A stretch of 64,000 bases of DNA from the NCBI RefSeq assembly GCF_025127995.1, contig NZ_JAHLYP010000011.1, positions 28,479 to 92,478 of the forward strand, in the 5' to 3' direction. Of this stretch, positions 32,286 to 41,732 are shown piece by piece. Below the pieces are notes generated by a model, which did no database searches, was not told the origin of the DNA, and worked only from the letters and a program-made list of their open reading frames with translations. A program made the translations under genes and the position numbers. The DNA comes from Synechococcus sp. CS-1332 (GTDB lineage: Bacteria > Cyanobacteriota > Cyanobacteriia > PCC-6307 > Cyanobiaceae). How positions within the stretch are numbered: the first letter of the stretch is position 1; every line of letters starts with the position of its first letter.

Positions 32286-33505
32286 CTAGTCTCACCACCG
32301 CCAGCCAAAGAATTCAAGAAACGTCCAAAGACATTAAAGTCACCCAAGCCGAGTTTCGCTTTGCTTGAGTCCCCTACGTCCAACTCGGCGAATCCTGTTG
32401 TGACTGCCTCTAGGGCATGTTCATCGCGGCCTCCTGATGACCAATGCCCAAATTGACGACGGAGAACACCTCCATTTGGACCGACGTACATAATGTTGGG
32501 ATAGTCCTCAGCCCACTTGGAAGGCTCATCAGACTCAGACACATCGCTATACATCAAGGCGATCAGATGGGTTGTAGGATAGCGGTTCAGGGCATCAAGG
32601 ATGATCGCATTGATATGCTGGTCACCAAAGCTGAAGCCCGCTACTACCAGGAGCGCGTTAGGCCTGGCGAGAACACGTCCAAGGCGATCCATTAATGCGC
32701 GGTATGGAAGCTTCTTTGACTGGTCGTACTTCTTGTATGAAGGGAGGACCATCTCCCCGGAGTCTTTGGGATGGCCCCTTGTAATGCGTTTCTTGCCGGC
32801 TATGGTCTCCTCGGACCAAGTTACTGATCCGTGCAGCTTCCAATACCGAATCCAGGTGGGAGAGGGGAGAAGTTCGTCATTTTCAACCGCCTCTGGACTG
32901 AAGTAAGCGTGCTGACTTCCAATAAATCCGTCAAAATGTGGAACCCGAAGAAGATCAAATGAGGCCTCTAAGAGAATATCATAGTTGGTAGTAAAAATCT
33001 CAACAGGCGTCTTGCGGACAGTGTTACGTATCCAACGCGCGAATCTGTGATGTGGAATCTCGCGTGGCAGGGTTGAAATGTCCGGTGCAGCGAGCTTAGC
33101 AATCTTTTGTCTAATTGCGCCGTCAATAGCCTCCCATTCGGCACGAGTCAGCCCTGATAGTGAATCTCCCTCAGCAAGTGCTTCAATCTTGGCGCGGACT
33201 CTGTCCAGCAATGACTCGATGTGAGGCTCAGAACCCAATGAAACGCATTCGTCTCGGAGCTGATCCCACACCGATGCATGCTCTTCTCCTAGGGAAGCGA
33301 CCGCAGCACGGCACTCTGTTGTGAGCCCCCAAACTGCGGGAATCAAAGGTTGATGAAGTTCCTGATGTCCTGTCTCGGGATTATGTGGCGCAATATTAAT
33401 GCAACTTGAAGTTCCTGCCCCGAGGAGAAATGCTAAGTGGCGATCGTGCGCCGACAAGTGGTCCCGGAGAACACCGAGAAAGCTCGCCGCATCGTGATCA
33501 GGCAA
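32282..33505 (-). CDS. SIR2-family NADase effector
   Basis: 407 residues. Sirtuin-fold motifs: NAD-binding FLLGAGTSSCINIAP, TTNYDILLEASFDLL and the catalytic-His motif WKLHGSVTW. VVAGFSFGDQHINAI closes the Rossmann core. The long insertion before TTNYD and the absence of a zinc CxxC pair fit defence SIR2 domains that deplete NAD+ on infection rather than deacetylases. It is the first gene of a SIR2-HerA operon with a four-base overlap. Inference: abortive-infection type effector. Confidence 0.87.
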   Translation of the reverse strand: MPDHDAASFLGVLRDHLSAHDRHLAFLLGAGTSSCINIAPHNPETGHQELHQPLIPAVWGLTTECRAAVASLGEEHASVWDQLRDECVSLGSEPHIESLLDRVRAKIEALAEGDSLSGLTRAEWEAIDGAIRQKIAKLAAPDISTLPREIPHHRFARWIRNTVRKTPVEIFTTNYDILLEASFDLLRVPHFDGFIGSQHAYFSPEAVENDELLPSPTWIRYWKLHGSVTWSEETIAGKKRITRGHPKDSGEMVLPSYKKYDQSKKLPYRALMDRLGRVLARPNALLVVAGFSFGDQHINAIILDALNRYPTTHLIALMYSDVSESDEPSKWAEDYPNIMYVGPNGGVLRRQFGHWSSGGRDEHALEAVTTGFAELDVGDSSKAKLGLGDFNVFGRFLNSLAGGGETR

Positions 33506-33782
33506 CAGTGCAGCCTCAAGGTTTGTCTTCTGGGCCTAATTGTAGCGGGAAAGGACAGGACTGAGGAGCCAGATAAGACAACATCGGATTGATATCACTT
33601 CAGCCTCCAACACGAGGGGGGCGTTCGGATCAGCCGGTTGGGCATCCCCTCGATGGAAGGGTTAGGCTGCTCCGCTACTTGAACACAACATTGTTTGGCG
33701 GCATGACCAGATAACCTGCAACGGATAGGTGATACATGCGGGCGAACGAAAGCGCATGAGCCCTCCCCTTAGAGACTCGATA

Positions 33783-34226
33783 CTAGCCCGATGAATACAC
33801 CAATAGGCGTGCCTTTCCATAATTCAAAGCCGTTAGCTTTTCGGGCGAAAGGACGAGTGTGGAGAAGAAGTGACCGTGCCACTGCTCAGAGGGTGGCAAT
33901 GAGAAACTGATTGGCTCTGATCTCTGATAGGCAAACATCTGATGCTCAGCCTTAGCAGGGAAATAGTACGTGAAGTCTTTGAACTGGCGCCGCGCGCTCG
34001 TTTGACCAGTGTTCTTCAGATCGAAGGACACTTGAACAGGCATGCTTGAATCTCTAGAAATGATTAGCTGTGTGCCTGTGATCACAACATGCGGTCTAGA
34101 AACCTCATCTTGAGTCGACTTCTTCTGGGGGATCTCTTACCACCTTTCGGTTGAGATCTGAGTTCTATAGAACCCAGGAACTGCCGCAAATGCGAAAACA
34201 AAAATTCCAATAATTAGCTGAGCCAT
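33783..34226 (-). pseudogene. membrane-anchored protein interrupted by an in-frame TAA
   Basis: The ATG at 34226 starts MAQLIIGIFVFAFAAVPGFY, one membrane helix, then RTQISTERW. Codon 30 (34137-34139) is TAA. The same frame continues open for 118 codons: EIPQKKSTQDEVSRPHVVIT, SFDLKNTGQTSARRQFKDFT and more, ending at 33783 with ARLLVYSSG. The downstream part looks like a beta-rich extracytoplasmic domain and can also be read from a GTG at 34085. Either a nonsense mutation has split one gene, or two short genes adjoin. No family is recognised. Confidence 0.5.
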
Positions 34227-34302
34227 GTTCTGTGAGGAGGCCTTACGCCGGGGCTCAGCCGCGCGCGTAAGCGCGTAGAGTGGAGCAGCCGATTAGTTTG
34301 TG

Positions 34303-34944
34303 CTAAGGAAGGGGAAAGAGCATTAGAGAAACTCTATCTAAAGAATCATTATCCCTATTATCGCGATCAGCCTGGCCATACTTTAGCGATCTGATGTAAT
34401 CAGAAATGAGTGTGCCGGCGTTCAGCACAAGGCCAGTATGGCAACGCACGATTGATTCAACAAAAAGCCCCCAGCGTTGCGCGGAAGAAACGTCGTTGTG
34501 GGCAGTCTTAACCCTGGGTCCGGGGTTTTGATACCAGACCGGAAAGTGGTCCTTGTTATTAGGTCGCCAAAAGAGAGTGTGATCGAGAGCCGAATTCCGA
34601 ATCGTACGATTAGTGAAGGTGGGAAGAACATAGTAAATCTCTGTATGAACCAATAGTCTGGCCAATTGATCGGCAGGACTGCTCAGATCCCATGAGAGCT
34701 TAGAGTAATCATTAGGCGGGCAAGGGCGATTCACCTTTGGGCGCTTAATCTGCAGGCCAACGACTTTGCAGTCCATTGTCAAGACCTCGTCCGCGGGCCA
34801 GGTCTTTTCATCCGTTGGTGATACTCCAAAGACCTCTACCTGCGTGCCAATATCATGAAAGTACTTCTGAATGCCATGCACAATCCATGCTTCATACTCA
34901 CGTTCGAGTGGGTTGCTCCACGTAAGTGCTAGGTAGTCAAGCAT
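34303..34944 (-). CDS. unknown protein, possible PD-(D/E)xK-type nuclease
   Basis: 213 residues. The N-terminal part, NPLEREYEAWIVHGIQKYF, FGVSPTDEKTW, then DEVLTMDCKVVGLQIKRPKV, has the order Glu, helix, Asp and Q-x-K expected of restriction-endonuclease-like folds. This rests on pattern only and the second acidic residue would be Gln. The rest (IYYVLPTFTNRTIRNSALDH, TLFWRPNNKD, VESIVRCHTGLVLN) matches nothing I know. AT-rich composition and position beside SIR2-HerA and a helicase suggest a mobile-island gene. Confidence 0.5.
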   Translation of the reverse strand: MLDYLALTWSNPLEREYEAWIVHGIQKYFHDIGTQVEVFGVSPTDEKTWPADEVLTMDCKVVGLQIKRPKVNRPCPPNDYSKLSWDLSSPADQLARLLVHTEIYYVLPTFTNRTIRNSALDHTLFWRPNNKDHFPVWYQNPGPRVKTAHNDVSSAQRWGLFVESIVRCHTGLVLNAGTLISDYIRSLKYGQADRDNRDNDSLDRVSLMLFPLP

Positions 34945-35186
34945 GTCGGTTATTTAAGGCAATCTAACCATTGAATAGGCGAGACCGCATAAAACCCGCC
35001 GTGGCGCTCACGCTTCCGCGTAGGACACAGTTCGCGACAGGGCTTGCCTGAGAAAAACCCTTTCAACAACACGAATCCGATTCTGGTATTGGTTGGCTAG
35101 GCGCATGTTATGCGGATCCGCGTAACATCCGCACAACTTGCTCAAACCCCTGCCGATCTGCGGCAGCCCAAACGCCTGGCCACTCC

Positions 35187-38100
35187 ATGCCCGACCAGGC
35201 CCCACCCCCCGGCCTCTACCAGCAACTCCTCACCGAGGGACTCGAGCAGCAGCTGCACGACCTGCAGGAAACACTGGTCGCCACCGACGTCCTTGATCCC
35301 CAGGAAGCCCCGCGCCTGCTGGCCCGGCACCTGGAGCGTCTGGCCCGCATTGCTCTGGAGCACCTGAGTGGTGGCGCCACGCCTGAACACCAGCTCGCTC
35401 TGGTGAACCGACTGGTAGGCCTGCTCCAGAGCCAGGCACCCCGCGCCATCTCCACCGCCGACATGCTGCACCCCTCCGCGCGGCTGCTCTCGGAGATCCG
35501 ATCCACGGCGCTCCTGCCCGGCCAGGCATCCACCATCCGCCCGCTCATCCCCCTGGCCGACAGCACCCTGCTGGTGAACGCCAGCGGCGAACCATCGGTG
35601 GGGCAGGCGCTGATCCACGAAATCCCCTCCGCCCAGCGGATCGACCTGCTCTGCGCCTTCATCAAGTGGAGCGGCCTGCGCCTGCTCCAACCGGCCTTCT
35701 CCGCCTTCCTGCAGGCACAGCCCCGCCGCTCGTTGCGGGTGCTCACCACCGTCTACCTGGGCGCCACCGACCGGCGCGCCCTCGATTGGCTGGTGGCCCA
35801 CGGCGCCGAGGTGCGCGTCAGCTACGACACCCGCCGCACCCGCCTGCACGCCAAGGCGTGGTTGTTCCATCGGCCTGGTCTCTCGGGCGCCTCCCCTGTC
35901 TCCACCGCCTACATCGGCTCCTCCAACCTCTCCACCGCCGCCCTGCACGACGGCCTGGAGTGGAACGTGCGCCTCTCCGCCCACGACAACGAGGGCATCC
36001 TGTCCAAGTTCCAGGCCGCCTTTGAGAGCTACTGGGAGGAGGGCGAGTTCGAGCCCTACCGGGCCAGCGAACTGGAGCAGCGCCGCTTTGATCGGGCCGT
36101 GCGCGAGGAGTCGACGGGGGACGCGGCGGCGGACGCCACGCCGCTCAACTTCTTCGACATCCGCCCCTACGCCTACCAGCAGGAGATTCTCGACAAGCTG
36201 TCGGCCGAGCGCAGCCTCCATGGCCGCTGGCGCAACCTGGTGGTGGCCGCCACCGGCACGGGCAAAACCGTGATCGCCGCCCTCGATTACGCCCGCCAGG
36301 GCGGTCCGGGTCACCCCAGCCTGCTGTTCGTGGCCCACCGGCGCGAGATCCTGCAGCAGAGCCTCGCCACCTTCCGCCAGGTGCTGCGCGATGGCTCCTT
36401 CGGCGAGCTGCTGGTGGATGGCCAGCGCCCCAGCCAGTGGCGCCATGTGTTCGCCTCGGTGCAGTCGCTCGCTGGGCTGGATCCGGCGAACCTGGCGCCG
36501 GACACGTTCGACGTGGTGATCGTCGATGAGTTCCACCACGCCGCCGCCTCCAGCTACGAGCGCTGGCTGCGCCACCTGGCGCCCGTCCTGCTGCTGGGCC
36601 TCACCGCCACCCCCGAGCGCACCGGCGGCGAGGACATCCTCCATTGGTTTGACGGCCGCATCGCCGCCGAGCTGCGCCTCTGGAGCGCCTTGGAGCAGGG
36701 CCTGCTCTGCCCGTTCCACTACTTCGGCCTCCACGACGGCACCGACCTCTCGCAGATCGAATGGCGCCGCAACGGCTACGCCACCGAGGCGCTCGCCAAC
36801 CTCTACACCGCCGACGACGCCCGCCTGCGCCTGATCCTGCGCGAACTGGCAGACAAGGTCACCCGCCTGGAGGCGATGCGGGCCCTGGGCTTCTGCGTCA
36901 GCGTGGAGCATGCCCGCTGGATGGCCCGCAAGTTCGTGGCCGCCGGCCTGCGCGCCGCCGCCCTGGATGCCTCCAGCCCCCGCGACGAGCGCGCCGAGCA
37001 GATTCGCCGCCTGCGTGCCGGCGAGCTGCAGATCCTGTTTGCCGTGGATCTCTTCAACGAAGGCCTCGACATCCCCGAGATCGACACCGTGCTGTTCCTG
37101 CGCCCCACCGAGAGCGCCATCGTGTTCCTGCAGCAGCTCGGCCGGGGCTTGCGCCTCTGCCGAGGCAAGAGCTGCCTCACGGTGCTGGACTTCATTGGCC
37201 AGGCGCACCGGAGCTTTCGCTTTGATCTGCGCTACCGCGCCCTGCTTGGCGGCACGCGGGACCAGCTGGAGCAGCAGATTAAAGACGGCTTCCCCTTCCT
37301 GCCGGCCGGCTGCAGCCTGCAGCTCGATCGGGTGTCGAGCGAGCGGGTGCTTGCCAATTTGCGCGAGTCGCTGCCCACACGCCGGCCCCAGCTGCTCGCG
37401 GAAGCGCGCCGCCTCGGGCGCTGCTCCCTGGCGGCGTTGCTGGAGGGGCTCGGGATGGAGCTGGGGGAGTTTTACAAGGTGGCGGGGTCGTGGGCGTTGC
37501 TGCAACGGGAGTTGGGGTGGGTAGCCGGAGCGGCCCCAGGGGAGCCCAGCGACGATGAAAAGCGGCTGGGGCGGGGGGTTGGGCGTTTGCTCCACCTGGA
37601 CGACACCGACCGCCTCTCGTTCCTCCTGCAGGGCCTCGCCCATGGACAGCCGCCTGTGGTGCAGAACCTGAGTGAAACGGACCGCCGGCGTTGGCGCATG
37701 CTGCTGCTCCAGCTCTGGGGAACGTCGCCGGATCGCCTTGCTCTGCAAGACGCACTGAACCGTCTCTGGGCCTGTCCAGCCTTTCTCGATGAGCTGCGCG
37801 ACCTGTTCGCCCTCCTGTTGGAGCGCACCGACCACCTCGCCCCGCCCCTGGACTGGGATCAGCCCGTGCCCCTGGCCCTCCACGCCCGCTACAGCCGCGC
37901 CGAGATCTACGCCGCCTTTGGCCTGATCAGCGATACCCAGCAGACCACCGGCCAGTCAGGGGTGTTGTTCGATCGGGCCACCCAGTGCGACGTCTTCTTC
38001 ATCACCCTCAAGAAGAGTGAGCGGTTGTTCTCCCCCACCACCCGCTACAACGATTACGCCATCTCCCCGCTGGAGTTCCACTGGGAGAGCCAGAGCAACA

Positions 38101-38333
38101 CTCGGCAAGCCTCACCCACGGGCCAGCGCTACATCCACCACGCCGAGCGTGGCAGCCGGGTGATGCTTTTCGTGCGGGAGGAAAGCAAGCGCGGCGGGGT
38201 GACGCTGCCGTTTCTGTGCCTGGGGTTCGCGGATTACGTGAACCACGAGGGGGAGCGGCCGATGGCGATTCGTTGGAGGTTGCTGCGGGCGATTCCGGGG
38301 GCCTTCTATCCGGAGTTGGCGGTGGCGGTTTGA
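35187..38333 (+). CDS. PLD-nuclease / DEAD-box helicase / DUF3427 protein
   Basis: 1048 residues. Residues ~110-300 carry a phospholipase-D-like nuclease domain with one HKD-type motif, TRLHAKAWLFHR, and a second-strand YIGSSNLSTAAL. Residues ~320-720 are a superfamily 2 helicase: Walker A VVAATGTGKTVIAALDY, DEFH box VVIVDEFHHAAASSYERW, motif III LLGLTATPERTGG, motif VI QQLGRGLRLC. The C-terminal ~300 residues match DUF3427 (YSRAEIYAAFGLISDTQQTT, DYAISPLEFHWESQSNT). It is high-GC, unlike the genes to its left. Such proteins are common in defence islands and probably unwind or cut foreign DNA. Confidence 0.88.
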   Translation: MPDQAPPPGLYQQLLTEGLEQQLHDLQETLVATDVLDPQEAPRLLARHLERLARIALEHLSGGATPEHQLALVNRLVGLLQSQAPRAISTADMLHPSARLLSEIRSTALLPGQASTIRPLIPLADSTLLVNASGEPSVGQALIHEIPSAQRIDLLCAFIKWSGLRLLQPAFSAFLQAQPRRSLRVLTTVYLGATDRRALDWLVAHGAEVRVSYDTRRTRLHAKAWLFHRPGLSGASPVSTAYIGSSNLSTAALHDGLEWNVRLSAHDNEGILSKFQAAFESYWEEGEFEPYRASELEQRRFDRAVREESTGDAAADATPLNFFDIRPYAYQQEILDKLSAERSLHGRWRNLVVAATGTGKTVIAALDYARQGGPGHPSLLFVAHRREILQQSLATFRQVLRDGSFGELLVDGQRPSQWRHVFASVQSLAGLDPANLAPDTFDVVIVDEFHHAAASSYERWLRHLAPVLLLGLTATPERTGGEDILHWFDGRIAAELRLWSALEQGLLCPFHYFGLHDGTDLSQIEWRRNGYATEALANLYTADDARLRLILRELADKVTRLEAMRALGFCVSVEHARWMARKFVAAGLRAAALDASSPRDERAEQIRRLRAGELQILFAVDLFNEGLDIPEIDTVLFLRPTESAIVFLQQLGRGLRLCRGKSCLTVLDFIGQAHRSFRFDLRYRALLGGTRDQLEQQIKDGFPFLPAGCSLQLDRVSSERVLANLRESLPTRRPQLLAEARRLGRCSLAALLEGLGMELGEFYKVAGSWALLQRELGWVAGAAPGEPSDDEKRLGRGVGRLLHLDDTDRLSFLLQGLAHGQPPVVQNLSETDRRRWRMLLLQLWGTSPDRLALQDALNRLWACPAFLDELRDLFALLLERTDHLAPPLDWDQPVPLALHARYSRAEIYAAFGLISDTQQTTGQSGVLFDRATQCDVFFITLKKSERLFSPTTRYNDYAISPLEFHWESQSNTRQASPTGQRYIHHAERGSRVMLFVREESKRGGVTLPFLCLGFADYVNHEGERPMAIRWRLLRAIPGAFYPELAVAV

Positions 38334-38352
38334 GGAGGGAGAGCCCTGCGGC

Positions 38353-38823
38353 TCAACGTGCCGTAGATCCCCCTGAATCCCGAAGAATCCTCATCGCATC
38401 GTGGGCGACGACAATCGCAATCCCTTGATGGCTGCCCAAGACCAGAAGGTCTTCATCGCCGGAGACGATCAGATCAGCCTGTCCGGCGATGGCAGCTGCC
38501 AAGACCTGATCGTCGTCAGGATCCCGGCTGACGGGACCCCCCAGATCAGCAGGTTCCACGCGCTCCACCAGGGCGGCATAGCCATCAAACAGATCGGCAA
38601 TCGCCACGCCAAGACGCTGGATCGGTTCCTTGAACTTCCTGCGCTGCAGCACACCTTCCAACTCGGCGAGCAAAGGAACGGTGCTGATCAACTGGATCCT
38701 CCCCGAGACGGCTGCATCAATGAGCTGCCCGGGAACTCCCTGCCAGATCAGGCCGGAGATGGCCGTGTTGGTATCAAGAACCAGCCGCAAGCCGCTGATC
38801 CTTGCGGTAGGAGCTGATCTCAT
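38353..38823 (-). CDS. PIN-domain toxin of a VapC-like module
   Basis: 156 residues. PIN acidic motifs: LRLVLDTNTAISGLIW at the N-terminus, PLLAELEGVLQRRKF, then RDPDDDQVLAAAIAGQADLI and VSGDEDLLVLG. All four acidic positions appear present, so RNase activity is plausible. It belongs to the 'putative toxin-antitoxin system toxin component, PIN family'. Its start lies 50 bases inside the upstream antitoxin gene. The frame is complete. Confidence 0.82.
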   Translation of the reverse strand: MRSAPTARISGLRLVLDTNTAISGLIWQGVPGQLIDAAVSGRIQLISTVPLLAELEGVLQRRKFKEPIQRLGVAIADLFDGYAALVERVEPADLGGPVSRDPDDDQVLAAAIAGQADLIVSGDEDLLVLGSHQGIAIVVAHDAMRILRDSGGSTAR

Positions 38824-39016
38824 CGTTGATCTCCTGCCGGGTCAGTGCCTCCGGCGGGTCAGCAGCAAGAGCAGCCCTGGCGTCTTGCAGACGGACAACA
38901 CGGTCTGAGGCCAGCTTGTCCCGCAACAGGCGCTCGATGGCTTCTGGCGCCAGCAGACCAGCTCCGCTGGCTTCCGCCGCCAGAGCATCAGGGAGGGTGA
39001 TCTCGATGGTGGTCAC
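38774..39016 (-). CDS. antitoxin partner of the PIN toxin
   Basis: 80 residues from a GTG giving VTTIEITLPDALAAEASGAG. The start resembles a short beta strand plus helix of ribbon-helix-helix-like antitoxins (LPDALAAEA, LAPEAIERLLRDKLASDRV), and the tail is charged. It overlaps the PIN gene by 50 bases, so the two are translated together. No exact family can be given from sequence alone. Confidence 0.65.
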   Translation of the reverse strand: MTTIEITLPDALAAEASGAGLLAPEAIERLLRDKLASDRVVRLQDARAALAADPPEALTRQEINDEISSYRKDQRLAAGS

Positions 39017-39204
39017 GGGTGCGGCCCAACCATGAATGGCTTTGAGGCTAGCTGGCATCTCCACCCAGAGGCACAGCCCACAGGTCATCGCCTGCGTTCA
39101 CGATGCCCTTGATCCGGCGCTGGCCCGGCGGGAAGCCGCCACCTTGATCAGCATGGATCAGCGCTTGCAGCAGCTGGACGAGCGGGTGCTGCCCTGAGAG
39201 CCCT

Positions 39205-40926
39205 TCAGGACGAACAGCTGTAGTGAGAAACACCCCCGGCATTGAAGAATTCCCTGGGCTTCAGTCGGTCATACGTCGCCGCCAGCTCCGCAGGCAGCGC
39301 GTCGTAGGGATGGCTGAACACCTCCTGCAGCTCCCTGACCAGGCTGACATCACCCTGCGCCGCCTGTTTGTAAGCGGGGGCGATCAGCCATTCGCGCCAG
39401 GTGACCCTGGGGTTGACGCGTTGCATCGCTTCAGATGGGGCTTTGAGGTCGCCGCCTTCCGTGAGGCGAGCCCGCCAGCGTTGCAGCCAGCTCGTCCATT
39501 GGGTATCGAGCTCCTCTGAGCTGGGCAGGTAGAAGCTCTCCTGCAGGGCCGAAACCTGCTCGGGGATGGCAGACAGCCTGCGGAAGAAGATCGTGTAGTC
39601 GGCCTTGGAGGCCACCATCAACTGCAGTAGTTCCTGCACCAGCTCGGCGTCGTAGCGGATCAGGCCGAGCTTGCTGGCCCACATCGCCTCGAGCTCCTGG
39701 CCCATCGCCTCAGCGAAGCCATCGCGGATCTGATCCAGCCGTTCCAGTGCCTCCGTGTTGCCCTCGAGCAGCGGTCGCAGGGCGGACCAGAACATCTGGT
39801 AGTTGGCTTCCGCCGCCACCGGTTGGTTGAAGAAGGAGAAATGCTGGCCGCCTCCGGTCCAGGGCTGAAAGCGGGGATCGAACAGCTCGCAGAAGCCGAA
39901 GGGGCCGTAGTCGAGGGTGTAGCCACCGGCCGCGCAGTTGTCGCTGTTGAAATTGCCCTGGCAGTAGCCCACCCGCATCCAGTTCGCCACCAGGGCGGTG
40001 AGCCGTCCGCGGAACAACCCCGCCAGCGCAACCACCTGATCAGCGAAGCCCAGAGCCGGATCGATCTCCTGGTGGTAGTTGCGCTCGATCAGGTGCTGAA
40101 CGATCATCTGCAACTCGTGCAGCGCCTCCGGATGGGCACCGCTGCGGGCGCGACGGGCGAACAGCTCCAGCTGGCCGACCCGCAGAAAGGAGGGGGCCAC
40201 CCGTGTGGTGATCGCCGCAGGATTGTCCACCATGACGTCGGGATCGAACGACCTTGAGTCCGGGGAGTACCAGGGCCGGCGCACGGTTTCGGATCCGGAC
40301 ACATAGAGCGTCAGGGAGCGGGAGGTGGGAACTCCCAGGGCGTGCATGAACTCCTGCGCCAGAAACTCGCGCACGCTGGAGCGGAGCACGGCGCGTCCAT
40401 CGGCGCCACGGCAGTAGGGCGTCGGGCCACCCCCTTTGAGTTGCATCTCCCAGCGCCGGCCGTTGAAGACGCCTTCGAACACCGAAATCGCCCGGCCGTC
40501 GCCGTAGCCGTTGCCGGTGCCGAACGGGCACTGCTGGATGTACTCGCTGCCGTAGATCGAGAGGGCATAACCGGTCGCCCAGCCATACGGTCGCATCGGC
40601 TCTGTGGCCACGCTGATGTCGCCGGAAAACAGTCGGCGGAACTGGTCGTCGTGGACCAGCGCTTCGCCCAGGCCAAGCTCGTCGAAGAGGGTGCTGCTGT
40701 GCGCCACAACCTCCGGCGCCGGTAGCGGCGTGGGTGTCACCGGCACGTAATGACCGGAGAACACCTGGCGGGGCTGGTGATCGTGGCCATCGCTGGTGGC
40801 CTGCGGGTCCGCCCGCAGCGAATCCAGCAGCGAATAGTCGGCCCGCTGGGCAAACACCGCGAAGGTGGTGGTCGTCACTGCTGTCGGCGCGGTTGTCGTC
40901 ACTTGCGTCGGCACGGTTGTCGGCAC
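39205..40926 (-). CDS. selO: protein adenylyltransferase SelO (YdiU/UPF0061)
   Basis: About 573 residues from a GTG at 40926; GTGs at 40902 and 40878 or an ATG at 40980 are alternatives. The pseudokinase core that AMPylates Ser/Thr/Tyr is clear: [40 protein letters not shown] with ATP-binding Lys, [20 protein letters not shown], and the metal site [20 protein letters not shown] plus [11 protein letters not shown]. Many SelO proteins end with a redox-sensitive Cys; this one ends SHYSCSS. It acts in oxidative-stress protection. The N-terminal 30 residues are a Thr/Val/Pro repeat of doubtful reality. Confidence 0.88.
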   Translation of the reverse strand: MPTTVPTQVTTTAPTAVTTTTFAVFAQRADYSLLDSLRADPQATSDGHDHQPRQVFSGHYVPVTPTPLPAPEVVAHSSTLFDELGLGEALVHDDQFRRLFSGDISVATEPMRPYGWATGYALSIYGSEYIQQCPFGTGNGYGDGRAISVFEGVFNGRRWEMQLKGGGPTPYCRGADGRAVLRSSVREFLAQEFMHALGVPTSRSLTLYVSGSETVRRPWYSPDSRSFDPDVMVDNPAAITTRVAPSFLRVGQLELFARRARSGAHPEALHELQMIVQHLIERNYHQEIDPALGFADQVVALAGLFRGRLTALVANWMRVGYCQGNFNSDNCAAGGYTLDYGPFGFCELFDPRFQPWTGGGQHFSFFNQPVAAEANYQMFWSALRPLLEGNTEALERLDQIRDGFAEAMGQELEAMWASKLGLIRYDAELVQELLQLMVASKADYTIFFRRLSAIPEQVSALQESFYLPSSEELDTQWTSWLQRWRARLTEGGDLKAPSEAMQRVNPRVTWREWLIAPAYKQAAQGDVSLVRELQEVFSHPYDALPAELAATYDRLKPREFFNAGGVSHYSCSS

Positions 40927-40963
40927 GGGTCTCTCGGGTGTGGCGCGGCCTTGGCAGGGCCCT

Positions 40964-40998
40964 GGCGAGAGCCTCACCATCCTGGCGAGGCTCTCGCC
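40964..40998. promoter_or_regulatory. 12-bp inverted repeat upstream of selO
   Basis: GGCGAGAGCCTC (40964-40975) and GAGGCTCTCGCC (40987-40998) are a perfect 12-bp inverted repeat with an 11-base loop. It covers the most distal possible selO start (ATG at 40980), favouring a start further downstream. It may be a leader hairpin or protein-binding site. There is no T-run for a terminator. Confidence 0.5.
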
Positions 40999-41088
40999 AT
41001 GAGTGGCGACTCTGCGGCCATCACGCCGGTTACGCGGTTGCGGGTGCGTTCGAGCCTGAACGCGACGTGGGCGGATTAGCGTTGACCC

Positions 41089-41319
41089 ATGGACTTCCAA
41101 GGGCGGATCACCATCAATCCTGCCGTGCGATTCGGCAAGCCCTGCGTTCGCGGCACCAGACTCACGGTGGGTGATGTGCTCGGCTTTCTTGCCAGCGGCA
41201 TGAGTGAAGCGAAATTGCTGGAGGACTTCCCGCAGCTCAGACATGACGACGTGCTGGCTTGCCTGGCCTATGCAGCAGATCGGGAACGCCTACTCCTGAG
41301 CCTGACCACGGCGACGTGA
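41089..41319 (+). CDS. DUF433 antitoxin candidate
   Basis: 76 residues from [23 protein letters not shown] followed by [20 protein letters not shown] is the DUF433 signature. The stop overlaps the GTG of the following DUF5615 gene by four bases. It is the same module type as 24378-24961, but the two DUF433 proteins differ throughout, so they are separate acquisitions rather than a recent duplication. Confidence 0.8.
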   Translation: MDFQGRITINPAVRFGKPCVRGTRLTVGDVLGFLASGMSEAKLLEDFPQLRHDDVLACLAYAADRERLLLSLTTAT

Positions 41320-41663
41320 GCGTCCACCTGCTTCTGGATGAGAACCTTTCCGAGCGTCTCCTGCCTCTGCTCTCCGGTGGATTCCCAGGTTCAAGGCATG
41401 TGCGGCTTCTTGGGCTGGGTGGGGCCGACGATCTGGCGATCTGGGATCGGGCTCGCCTTGACGGCGCCCTGTTGGTGACCAAGGACGAGGATTTTCTGCG
41501 GATCAGCATGAGCCGCGGTTTCCCGCCGAAGGTGATCTGCTTGGCCATCGGTAACGCGGGCAACGCAGCAACGGCTGGGCTGCTGCTTGATCACATCGAT
41601 GCCATCGAGACTTTCTCGTCCCATCCGGAGGCAGGTTTTCTGGTGCTCAGCCCGGGCCCATAG
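41316..41663 (+). CDS. DUF5615 PIN-like toxin candidate
   Basis: 115 residues from a GTG overlapping the DUF433 stop. Acidic residues of the PIN-like fold occur in VHLLLDENLSERLLPLLSGG, GGADDLAIWDRARLDGALLV and TKDEDFLRISMSRGFPPKVI. The sequence is intact. It is translationally coupled to DUF433. Confidence 0.8.
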   Translation: MSVHLLLDENLSERLLPLLSGGFPGSRHVRLLGLGGADDLAIWDRARLDGALLVTKDEDFLRISMSRGFPPKVICLAIGNAGNAATAGLLLDHIDAIETFSSHPEAGFLVLSPGP

Positions 41664-41732
41664 CCCCCATGGGAATGTCCGAGTTCGCCACCCACTGCAA
41701 GCTGGGAAGGCACTTGCTTGCCCGTCCCCGCA

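Noticed and set aside
33506..33782. 277-base gap upstream of the SIR2 gene
   Set aside because: Examined for a small gene or RNA; no convincing frame, repeat or structured RNA was seen.
35142..37883. Open frame of 913 codons on the minus strand
   Set aside because: It is antisense to the PLD-helicase gene, is rich in Q, G, H and A, and has no domain. GC-rich codon bias keeps this frame open.
20600..41700. Prophage, integrative element or IS element as the carrier of the island
   Set aside because: No integrase, transposase, phage structural gene or clear attachment repeat was found; the nearest tRNA is 20 kb away.
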